Of a stretch of DNA of 5,951 bases, positions 1 to 5,951 are shown piece by piece. Source of the DNA: 66-474 sp035249465 (GTDB lineage: Bacteria; Pseudomonadota; Gammaproteobacteria; Xanthomonadales; Rhodanobacteraceae). Within the stretch, counting starts at the first letter, position 1. Each line of letters starts with the position of its first letter. The stretch is from positions 1 through 5,951 of the forward strand of contig DATFGL010000257.1 of NCBI GenBank assembly GCA_035249465.1. Reading direction: 5' to 3'. The notes beneath the pieces are model-generated. The model searched no databases. It saw only the letters and a program-made list of their open reading frames with translations, and was not told the origin of the DNA. Both the position numbers and the translations under genes were made by a program.

Positions 1-998
1 CGTTCTCCGGCAATGACGCATTGTGGGCGGCCAAGGCCGCGGTGTTGCAGGGCGCGGGCGACGCGCGTGCCGCATACGCCTGCCTCGCGCCGCGCATCGA
101 ACGTCCGCAGGCGCCGCCCGCGTTGCAGGTGCGCGCCGGGCTCGCCGCGCTGGAGTTCGACCCGCGCACTGCGCTCGAGCGCGCCGAGCGCGCCTTGCAG
201 GCAGTGCCCAACGATGTGGCGGCACGCACCCTCCAGGTTGCCGCGCTACTGGGCGTCGGCGCTGCCGATGCTGCACTCCTGGTATGCGAGGCGCTGCGGA
301 GCGCGTCGCCCGACGATCAATACCTCATCGCATTGCAGACGACAGCGTGGCGGTTGCTTGGCGACGAGCGCTACCTGCAGCTTTGCGATTACCGGAATCT
401 GGTGACCGTGTACCCCTTGGAAGCACCGTCGCCCTGGGACAGCCTGCCGGATTTCCTCGGTGACGTGAAACGCAGCCTGGACAAGCTGCACGGCGCCCTC
501 GCGCATCCTTTGCTGTTCCAGTCGCTGCGCCACGGTACCGAAACAACGAATGATTTGACGCGCAGCAAAGACCCAGCGATCCGCGCGCTGTTCAGCGCCT
601 TCGATGCACCCATTCGCGATTACATCACACGCATGGGCGAGGGCACCGATCCGCTGCGTCGCCGGAACGCCGGCACGTACCACTTCAACGGAAGCTGGTC
701 GGTCAGGTTGCGCGGAAGCGGTTTCCACCACAACCACGTGCATCCGCGCGGGTGGATCTCCTCGGCGTGTTACATCGAATTGCCCGAGTCCGCGCGCGGA
801 GCGGACAGCCGCGAAGGCGCGCTGACGTTCGCCGAGCCCGGCATCCTCACGGCGCCGACTTTGCCTCCCGAGTATGAAATCCGACCGGCTGCAGGCACGC
901 TCGTGCTGTTCCCCTCGTACTTCTGGCACGGCACGGTGCCGTTCTCAGGCAATCACGCGCGGCTCACCGTTGCATTCGACGCGGTGCCGGGCCACTAG
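1..998 (+). CDS. TPR-like / putative 2OG-Fe(II) oxygenase, 5'-truncated by window edge
   Basis: The reading frame is open through the left edge (first full codon at 3) and ends at TAG 996-998, so about 331 C-terminal residues are visible. A TTG at 21 is the first possible start inside the window, but nothing supports it as a true start. Roughly the first 125 residues are Ala/Leu-rich amphipathic helices with TPR-like spacing (for example AALEFDPRTALERAERALQ). The C-terminal part from about residue 190 resembles the 2OG-Fe(II) oxygenase family seen in TIGR02466/PF13759-type proteins. It has FHHNHVHP (His245 and His247, counting from the codon at 3), then a strand reading SSACYIELP, then GTLVLFPSYFWHG with the distal His309, and an Arg320 that could hold the 2OG carboxylate in HARLTVAFD. 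The substrate is unknown, and a peptide or protein side chain is only a guess. The gene faces the related minus-strand gene at 1022-1675. The family call rests on motif recognition only. Confidence 0.72.
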   Translation, partial: FSGNDALWAAKAAVLQGAGDARAAYACLAPRIERPQAPPALQVRAGLAALEFDPRTALERAERALQAVPNDVAARTLQVAALLGVGAADAALLVCEALRSASPDDQYLIALQTTAWRLLGDERYLQLCDYRNLVTVYPLEAPSPWDSLPDFLGDVKRSLDKLHGALAHPLLFQSLRHGTETTNDLTRSKDPAIRALFSAFDAPIRDYITRMGEGTDPLRRRNAGTYHFNGSWSVRLRGSGFHHNHVHPRGWISSACYIELPESARGADSREGALTFAEPGILTAPTLPPEYEIRPAAGTLVLFPSYFWHGTVPFSGNHARLTVAFDAVPGH

Positions 999-1021
999 CA
1001 GTTCACACGAGGAGCGGGTCG

Positions 1022-1675
1022 TCACGCCGGCGCATTCACTGCGTTGAAAGCGATCACGATGCGCGGTTCGCCGCCGTCATGCGGCTCGACGTAATGCTCC
1101 ATCCAGCACGGGAACAGCACCAGCAGCCCGGCCTCGGGGGTCAATTGGATATCGCTGTAGCCGTTCGGCACGGCGCCCTTGACGTAGCCATGCACGACGC
1201 CGGGCCGCGGATCACGGAACACGAAGCGGCCCGACCCCTGCGGGACTTGCAGGTAAAACGAACCCGACAGCAGGCAACCCTCGTGCACGTGGAGGAAGTT
1301 GAAACCGCCGTGGTCGTGCAGGTTGACCCACGATTGCAGGTCGAATGGAATTCCGGAGATGCCCATTTCACGGAGTGCGCTGGCGCAGGCCGCCCGCACC
1401 ACGTCACGCAGCGGCAAGAACGGTGGCCGCTCCAGGATCGCCATGTCCTCGCTGTTCCAGCCGCCGCGATTGGTGCGTCCCGCGGGCTTGGGGCTGGCCG
1501 CGCGCATCCGCAGCACCGTTGCGGTCCACTCGCTCAGGTGGCCGCGCAGGGAAGGCAAGCGTGCCTGCCATATGCGCGTCGGGAAAAGATCGTAGGCTTG
1601 CAGGACGGGCGCCGCCACGGAAACGTTGGACCGCGGCTGCGCGAGCGTCACCGTTTTATCGCCCGTGGTTGTCAC
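1022..1675 (-). CDS. Putative 2OG-Fe(II) oxygenase, TIGR02466-like
   Basis: This is a 217-residue soluble protein with no signal peptide or membrane segment. It appears to be a single double-stranded beta-helix oxygenase domain. FNFLHVHEG (His129, His131) is followed by LLSGSFYLQVP and a GRFVFRDPRP strand. Next come GLLVLFPCWMEHYVEP with the distal His194, and PRIVIAFNAV with Arg205 as the likely 2OG-binding residue. This order and spacing fit small uncharacterised 2OG-Fe(II) oxygenases. By family, the reaction would be O2- and 2-oxoglutarate-dependent hydroxylation, but the substrate cannot be read from the sequence. The start is GTG 1673-1675: an in-frame stop lies just upstream, no in-frame ATG occurs before Met57, and GAGAGG sits four bases upstream as a ribosome binding site. 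The gene is tail to tail with the upstream oxygenase, whose C-terminal motif it shares. Both stop within a few residues of the same AF(D/N)AV motif. Confidence 0.78.
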   Translation of the reverse strand: MTTTGDKTVTLAQPRSNVSVAAPVLQAYDLFPTRIWQARLPSLRGHLSEWTATVLRMRAASPKPAGRTNRGGWNSEDMAILERPPFLPLRDVVRAACASALREMGISGIPFDLQSWVNLHDHGGFNFLHVHEGCLLSGSFYLQVPQGSGRFVFRDPRPGVVHGYVKGAVPNGYSDIQLTPEAGLLVLFPCWMEHYVEPHDGGEPRIVIAFNAVNAPA

Positions 1676-1904
1676 GCTACCTCTCGTGGTTCAACATGAC
1701 TGGTGACACCGGTACGCCTTACCGGGGCACGCAGATGGCGAAGCGATCCCGGGGCTTGCCTGGATAGCACGTTGCTGGTCCTCGGCAATGTCGCATCGGC
1801 ACGTCCGCCGTCGCAGCGAACAGGCGTCACCCGGCGCCTCGCCGATAATAGCGCGCGCCCGCCGTCGCAACACCGGATTGCAAACGGCCGGGTCCCCGCC
1901 GGCT
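1676..1904. other. Non-coding stretch upstream of the minus-strand oxygenase
   Basis: These 229 bases lie between the end of trpI and the start of the oxygenase, both on the minus strand. I see no convincing small gene or RNA gene. The stretch has a perfect 6-base inverted repeat, CCGGTA-CGCCT-TACCGG (1709-1725), 34-50 bases before the oxygenase GTG. It also has the direct repeat CCGCCGTCGCA at 1805-1815 and 1859-1869, 54 bases apart. On the minus strand, TATTAT (complement of 1845-1850) is a good -10 match, but I find no -35 at normal spacing. The oxygenase promoter probably lies here. There is no T-tract to make the hairpin a terminator for trpI. Confidence 0.5.
1709..1725. repeat. Small inverted repeat in the oxygenase leader
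   Basis: CCGGTA and TACCGG form perfect 6-base arms around a 5-base loop (CGCCT). In RNA read toward the minus-strand oxygenase, the hairpin would lie in the leader, ending 33 bases before the GTG start. It is not followed by a U-run, so an intrinsic terminator is unlikely. It could be an operator or a leader structure, or it could be chance in GC-rich DNA. Confidence 0.35.
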
Positions 1905-2795
1905 TCAAGCTTGCAATAGCTCCCGCCGCAGCCATGTCGCCAGGGCGGGGAAGCGCGGATCGCGGGACGCTTCAGGCGCGCACAACATCCAACTCGCACG
2001 CGTGCCGCGAAAGCCCCAGGGTGCGAGCAGGCGTCCGGCGTTGACGTCGTCGGCGACCAGCGGCTCCGGCGCGATGGCGACGCCAAGCCCGGACGCCGCG
2101 GCTTCCAGCATGTAGTACAAGTGTTCGAAGGCCTGTCCGTAGTGAAGTTTGCTCGCGGCGATGCGTTGCGCGCGCGCCCACAACGGCCACGCTTGCGGAC
2201 GCGAGATGGTGTGCAACAACGCTTCCCGGGCCAGCGCGGACGGGTCCGCCCTGCGCAACATCATCCCGCGCGGATGGCTTGGGCTGAACACCGGGCCGAT
2301 TCGTTCCGGCGCCAACTTCTGCACCTGCCATGCCTTCGGCCATGGCGGTTCAGCCAGCAACAGGGCGGCGGCGAGGCCGGGCATGCCCACAGCCGGCAGC
2401 GCATCGATGACGGACAGGTTCAAGTGCAATGCCGGCAGGTCGCGGCGCAGACGCTCGAGGCGCGGGATCACCCAACGCGCCAGCACGCTGCCGGGGCAGC
2501 CCAGCACGAACGGCGCCGGGTTCGATCCGCGGCGCAACTCGCTGCAGCACTGGCGCAATTGCCCGAATGCGCCACCAGCTCCGTCACGCAAACGGCGGCC
2601 CGCGGCCGTCAGCGCGAGCCCGCGGCCATCGCGGGTGAACAAGGCGGTCCCGAGTTCGGCTTCCAGTGAGCGGATGTGTCGGCTCACCGCGCCATGCGTG
2701 ACGTGCAATTCGGCGGCGGCGCGGCTGGCGCTTTCCAGACGTGCCGCGGCTTCGAAGGCACGCAGCGCATTCAGCGAAGGCAGTTCGCGGGCCAT
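1905..2795 (-). CDS. trpI: LysR-type activator TrpI of tryptophan synthase genes
   Basis: This 296-residue LysR-family regulator is essentially the length of Pseudomonas TrpI. The winged helix-turn-helix is at residues 6-65, with the recognition region around ELHVTHGAVSRHIRSLE, then a linker helix to about 90 and a two-lobed effector domain to the end. Stretches such as PSLNALRAFEAAARL, HVTHGAVSR, ARWVIPRLERL, SRPQAWP, FEHLYYMLEAA and GLGVAIAPEPLV match TrpI closely as I remember it, more so than general GcvA-type regulators. In pseudomonads TrpI binds indoleglycerol phosphate and activates the divergent trpBA genes. The divergent trpB here supports the same role, and binding near its own start would give autorepression. 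The start is ATG 2793-2795. Its Shine-Dalgarno is poor, since the nearest AGGA is 15 bases upstream, which hints at weak translation. The DNA-binding and effector domains look intact. Confidence is high for family and good for the symbol. Confidence 0.88.
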   Translation of the reverse strand: MARELPSLNALRAFEAAARLESASRAAAELHVTHGAVSRHIRSLEAELGTALFTRDGRGLALTAAGRRLRDGAGGAFGQLRQCCSELRRGSNPAPFVLGCPGSVLARWVIPRLERLRRDLPALHLNLSVIDALPAVGMPGLAAALLLAEPPWPKAWQVQKLAPERIGPVFSPSHPRGMMLRRADPSALAREALLHTISRPQAWPLWARAQRIAASKLHYGQAFEHLYYMLEAAASGLGVAIAPEPLVADDVNAGRLLAPWGFRGTRASWMLCAPEASRDPRFPALATWLRRELLQA

Positions 2796-2801
2796 CGGAT
2801 A

Positions 2802-2818
2802 TGTGAGTTTTCCTGACA
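2802..2818. promoter_or_regulatory. Candidate TrpI (LysR-type) binding site
   Basis: TGTGAG-TTTTC-CTGACA is an imperfect dyad with five of six bases paired. It contains the LysR-family T-N11-A signature (T2804, A2816). It lies seven bases upstream of the trpI ATG and about 55-70 bases upstream of the likely trpB transcription start near 2872, the usual position for a LysR recognition site. Occupancy would also cover the trpI leader, which fits autoregulation. The assignment is inferred from pattern and position. Confidence 0.5.
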
Positions 2819-2892
2819 GGTTGTGGCGATCTTATCGCTTTTGCGCGTTGCGGCGTTGCGATAGGGTGGGTCCGTTACCCGCTTGGGTTGCC

Positions 2893-2905
2893 GAAGGGAC
2901 GAGGG
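2893..2905 (+). promoter_or_regulatory. Ribosome binding site fixing the trpB TTG start
   Basis: GAAGGGA (2893-2899) and the adjoining GAGGG (2901-2905) lie 10 and 4 bases upstream of TTG 2910. No comparable site precedes the earlier in-frame TTG at 2883. This favours 2910, which also places the conserved DYHAYPDARGRFG N-terminus at residue 4, as in xanthomonad TrpB. Confidence 0.65.
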
Positions 2906-2909
2906 CATA

Positions 2910-4114
<1,205 letters not shown>

Positions 4115-4118
<4 letters not shown>

Positions 4119-4972
4119 GTGCAACCAACGACAGCGGGAACGCGGAACGGGGGAGAGGGAAGGATCGAATCGGTACAACCTTCGCGAGCTTGCGGAAGCG
4201 CAGCCGCGCCGCATTGATCCCCTTCATTACCGCGGGCGATCCGTTGCCGGGAGCGACCGTAGCGTTGATGCACGCGCTGGTCGAAAGCGGCGCCGATCTG
4301 ATCGAATTGGGCGTGCCGTTTTCGGATCCCATGGCTGACGGGCCGGTCATCCAGCATGCCGACGAGCGCGCACTGCGCAATCATGTCGGTGTTGCGGACA
4401 TCCTTGGCTGGGTGCACGCGTTTCGCGAACGCGATCTGGAAACGCCGATCGTTTTGATGGGATACCTGAATCCCATCGAGATCCACGGGATCGAACGTTT
4501 TGCGCGCGAGGCGGCGGACGCGGGCGTGGACGGCGTGCTGGTGGTGGATTGCCCCGTCGAGGAGGACGCGACGCTGCAGTCGCTGCGTGCAACGGGGCTC
4601 AAGCGCATCCTGCTGGTGGCACCCACGACTTCAAATGCGCGACTGGCGCGCGCGATGGAAGTGGCTGAGGGTTATCTGTACTACGTATCGTTTGCAGGCA
4701 TCACCGGTGCGTCAAAATTATCCGCGCAGGACATCGCCCAACGCGTCCGCGAAATTCGCCGGTCTGCCCGCCTGCCGGTTGCGGTCGGTTTCGGCATCAA
4801 GGATGCGGGCAGCGCAAAGGCGGTCGCCGCATTCGCCGACGCGGTAGTGATCGGTTCCGCGCTGGTGGCGACGCTGGCGGGTGCAAGCGGCGGAGAGGAT
4901 GCCTGCGCCCGTGCGCGCGGGTTTCTTGCTCCGATCCGGGCCGCGCTCGATGACCTCGAAAACGGCGTTTGA
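4115..4972 (+). CDS. trpA: Tryptophan synthase alpha chain with extended N-terminus
   Basis: TrpA is a TIM-barrel enzyme that splits indole-3-glycerol phosphate into indole and glyceraldehyde-3-phosphate, and passes indole through the tunnel to TrpB. Catalytic Glu64 (LIELGVPFSDP) and Asp75 (MADGP) keep the spacing of Glu49/Asp60 in the enteric enzyme. YLYYVSFAGITGA supplies the active-site Tyr and mobile loop 6, and VGFGIKD and VIGSALV form the phosphate site. The start is GTG 4115-4117, inside the overlap GTGA with the trpB stop (4115-4118), and is the only usable start before the conserved core. The product is 285 residues, about 15-20 longer than most TrpA. The excess is a low-complexity stretch with many Gly, Arg, Asn and Ser residues, ahead of DRIGTTFASLRKRSRAALIPFITAGDP. 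The stretch is encoded by purine-rich DNA (4134-4164) and looks non-homologous to usual TrpA N-termini. The function is certain; the exact N-terminus is less so. Confidence 0.95.
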
Positions 4973-5007
4973 TTGGATCCGTGCTGTTTTCATGCCCATG
5001 CAGCATA

Positions 5008-5021
5008 TTGATTAAAAACAA
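5008..5021 (+). promoter_or_regulatory. Second, imperfect FNR/Anr-type box
   Basis: TTGAT-TAAA-AACAA matches the FNR/Anr consensus TTGAT-N4-ATCAA at nine of ten positions. Its centre (5014.5) is 26 bases upstream of the perfect box. At that distance it would sit near -66 relative to the predicted start, where a second dimer could bind. The stretch is AT-rich, so chance cannot be excluded. Confidence 0.45.
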
Positions 5022-5033
5022 GTTTCACACGGA

Positions 5034-5047
5034 TTGATCTAGATCAA
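5034..5047 (+). promoter_or_regulatory. Perfect FNR/Anr (Crp-Fnr family) box upstream of coxB
   Basis: TTGATCTAGATCAA matches TTGAT-N4-ATCAA at all ten positions, and its spacer makes the whole 14-mer a perfect palindrome. It is centred at 5040.5, 70 bases before the coxB ATG. With a -10-like TACAAG at 5069-5074, the centre lies about 40-41 bases before the predicted start near 5081, which is class II activator geometry. This implies induction at low oxygen by an Fnr/Anr homologue. A nitric-oxide-sensing Dnr paralogue would recognise the same motif. Confidence 0.82.
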
Positions 5048-5068
5048 GACATCCTTTGGTGCCGGGTG

Positions 5069-5074
5069 TACAAG
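5069..5074 (+). promoter_or_regulatory. Candidate -10 element for the oxidase operon
   Basis: TACAAG matches four of six TATAAT positions and lies where a class II FNR promoter anchored on the 5034-5047 box should have its -10. No sigma-70 -35 is evident apart from the box itself. The predicted start near 5081 would leave a leader of about 30 bases that includes AGGAGG. Confidence 0.4.
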
Positions 5075-5095
5075 GGTCCGCCGCTGCTGCAGCGT

Positions 5096-5101
5096 AGGAG
5101 G
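5096..5101 (+). promoter_or_regulatory. Strong ribosome binding site setting the coxB start
   Basis: AGGAGG is a full anti-SD match nine bases upstream of ATG 5111. An in-frame GTG at 5066 would add 15 residues, with the AGGAGG inside the coding region and none ahead of it, so ATG 5111 is preferred. It also puts a membrane helix directly at the N-terminus. Confidence 0.85.
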
Positions 5102-5110
5102 GGTACCTAC

Positions 5111-5656
5111 ATGATCCTGCAGAATGTCGTCTGGACGCTCGCGCTGGTGGGGATGGGGCTGGTTGCGTTGGGTTTCATCCACGTCATCATCCAGGCGGGC
5201 AAACCCGCTGACGAAGATGCGACCCGCAAATCCACGCACACGGCGCACATGCTGCAGGCGTGGTTGTTCGTGGTGCTGTTCGTCGGCTTCGTGGCCGGCA
5301 GTTGGGCCACGCTTCGTCATTTCCCCATACCTCCGCAGAACGGCACGCTCGATGCGCAGCAGGTCGTGGCCGTGGTCGGGCGCCAATGGTCGTGGCAGAT
5401 CACGCCCGCCACCGTCAAGGCTGGCAGCGTGGTCGAGTTCCGCGTCACCAGCGACGATGTGAACCACGGATTCGCGCTCTACGCGCCGGATGGCCTCATC
5501 GTGGCCCAGACCCAAGCGATGCCGGGTTACACGAACAAGTTGCTGCACACCTTCAAACAGCCCGGAACCTACACGGTGCAATGCCTCGAGTACTGCGGGC
5601 TCGGGCATGCGCCAATGAAGACTACCCTCGAGGTAGTCGCAGCCAACGGAGAGTGA
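5111..5656 (+). CDS. coxB: Short cytochrome c oxidase subunit II (CuA)
   Basis: This 181-residue subunit II of a heme-copper terminal oxidase receives electrons from cytochrome c at the periplasmic face. Two membrane helices (about residues 5-28 and 48-68) form a hairpin, followed by a cupredoxin domain. The binuclear CuA ligands are all present: His119 in DDVNHGF, then Cys158, Glu160, Cys162, His166 and Met169 in QCLEYCGLGHAPM. The aromatic patch GRQWSWQI (Trp93, Trp95) marks the electron entry region. It is much shorter than canonical aa3 subunit II (about 250-300 residues). It has no lipobox, no cleavable signal and no C-terminal CxxCH heme domain, so it is nearer in size to the ba3/B-type class. 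Subunit I follows after two bases, in one operon. The tandem FNR-type boxes upstream point to microaerobic expression. CuA identity is nearly certain; the oxidase subclass is inferred. Confidence 0.93.
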   Translation: MILQNVVWTLALVGMGLVALGFIHVIIQAGKPADEDATRKSTHTAHMLQAWLFVVLFVGFVAGSWATLRHFPIPPQNGTLDAQQVVAVVGRQWSWQITPATVKAGSVVEFRVTSDDVNHGFALYAPDGLIVAQTQAMPGYTNKLLHTFKQPGTYTVQCLEYCGLGHAPMKTTLEVVAANGE

Positions 5657-5658
5657 CC

Positions 5659-5951
5659 ATGGCTTCACTCACCATGTATCCCGACGACGAGCGACTCGCG
5701 GGCGGCACCCGCACAGCCTTCAACCTGTACATCATCACCGCGGTGGCGCTGTTCGTGCTGATGATGCTGGTGGGCCTGACCATGCGCATGGCCCAGGCCA
5801 AGTGGCTGGACGTGCCGCCCGACCTGTTCTATGAGCTGCTGTCCATGCACGGCGCCGGCATGGTCGGCACGATGGCGCTGGTGACCACCGCGGTGATGTG
5901 GTTCTTCCTGCGCAAGTACGTGCGTCTGCACCTGTGGGCGTTCGTCGCGAA
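5659..5951 (+). CDS. Heme-copper oxidase subunit I, 3'-truncated by window edge
   Basis: The ATG at 5659 follows the coxB stop by two bases, with GGAGAG (5648-5653) five bases upstream inside the end of coxB, so the two are translationally linked. Only 97 codons are visible. They encode a short cytoplasmic lead, a first membrane helix at about residues 21-43 (FNLYIITAVALFVLMMLVGL), a loop, and a second helix beginning LLSMHGAGMVGTMALVTTAVMWFF. His64 in MHGAGM is placed like the low-spin heme ligand in helix II of subunit I (compare the HGxxM of A-type enzymes). This would be the catalytic subunit that reduces O2 at the heme-CuB centre and pumps protons. The CuB histidines and proton-channel residues lie beyond the window, so A-, B- or C-type cannot be settled. 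The short subunit II favours a B-type (ba3-like) enzyme. No symbol is assigned because the subclass is unknown. Confidence 0.88.
   Translation, partial: MASLTMYPDDERLAGGTRTAFNLYIITAVALFVLMMLVGLTMRMAQAKWLDVPPDLFYELLSMHGAGMVGTMALVTTAVMWFFLRKYVRLHLWAFVA

Larger units (their letters stand above)
2796..2909. promoter_or_regulatory. Divergent trpI-trpB control region
   Basis: These 114 bases separate the two start codons. Besides the LysR-type dyad at 2802-2818, the region holds a perfect dyad GCGAT-CTT-ATCGC (2826-2838), a third GCGAT at 2858-2862 and a tandem repeat GCGTTGCG x2 (2845-2860). For trpI, TAAGAT on the minus strand (complement of 2829-2834) is a plausible -10. For trpB, TGC-GATAGG (2857-2865) is a weak extended -10 with no good -35 at the usual distance, as expected for an activator-dependent promoter. 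These assignments are pattern-based; the transcription starts are not known. Confidence 0.6.

Noticed and set aside
1..19. Left-edge bases resemble 941-959 (CGTTCTC-GGCAAT-ACGC)
   Set aside because: The match is short and imperfect, within one gene, and encodes FSGND versus FSGNH in different contexts. It is best explained by chance.
246..929. 227-codon minus-strand open frame opposite the first oxygenase
   Set aside because: The plus-strand product has coherent oxygenase motifs, whereas the minus-strand product has none.
984..1033. Possible bidirectional terminator between the convergent oxygenases
   Set aside because: GTGCCGG and CCGGCGC can pair with one G-T wobble, but the loop is over 30 bases and there is no T-tract.
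1079..1699. 206-codon plus-strand open frame opposite the second oxygenase
   Set aside because: The minus-strand product carries the family motifs in order. The plus-strand translation is His/Arg/Gln-rich and unrecognisable.
4981..5006. Possible terminator hairpin after trpA (TGCTG / CAGCA)
   Set aside because: The stem is only five to six pairs around a 14-base loop and no T-tract follows on either strand, so it is not supported as an intrinsic terminator.
5039..5668. 209-codon minus-strand open frame opposite coxB
   Set aside because: It is an antisense shadow of coxB, with no recognisable motif and no ribosome binding site.

Overview
This is a GC-rich window with dense, mostly tightly packed genes. 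It most likely comes from a gammaproteobacterium of the Xanthomonadales/Rhodanobacteraceae kind. The reasons are the TrpI-trpBA arrangement, the close resemblance of TrpB and TrpA to xanthomonad proteins as I remember them, and an Anr/FNR-type box in front of a respiratory oxidase. The taxonomy is inference from recalled protein similarity, not from a search.

Layout, left to right. (1) Positions 1-1675 hold two putative 2-oxoglutarate/Fe(II)-type oxygenases arranged tail to tail with 23 bases between them. The left one enters the window already in progress and has a TPR-like helical N-terminal part. The right one (minus strand) is a compact stand-alone domain. (2) Positions 1676-1904 are a 229-base non-coding stretch upstream of the second oxygenase, with a small hairpin and an 11-base direct repeat. 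(3) Positions 1905-4972 are the tryptophan synthase module. The LysR-type activator trpI is on the minus strand, divergent from trpB and trpA on the plus strand, with a 114-base control region between them that contains a LysR-type T-N11-A dyad. TrpB and TrpA are complete with their catalytic residues. They overlap by four bases and use TTG and GTG starts. (4) Positions 5034-5951 are the beginning of a cytochrome oxidase operon. A perfect palindromic FNR/Anr box, with a near-perfect second copy 26 bases upstream, precedes a short CuA-type subunit II (coxB-like). Subunit I follows two bases later and is cut by the right edge.

TrpI presumably senses indoleglycerol phosphate and activates trpBA, the last two-enzyme step of tryptophan synthesis. 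The oxidase module looks independent of trp and appears to be switched on by oxygen limitation. The most interesting signals are the tandem FNR-type boxes driving a short subunit II oxidase, the facing pair of oxygenases that carry His-x-His where His-x-Asp/Glu is usual, and the extended purine-rich N-terminus of TrpA. I see no tRNA, rRNA, CRISPR array, insertion sequence or prophage signature.
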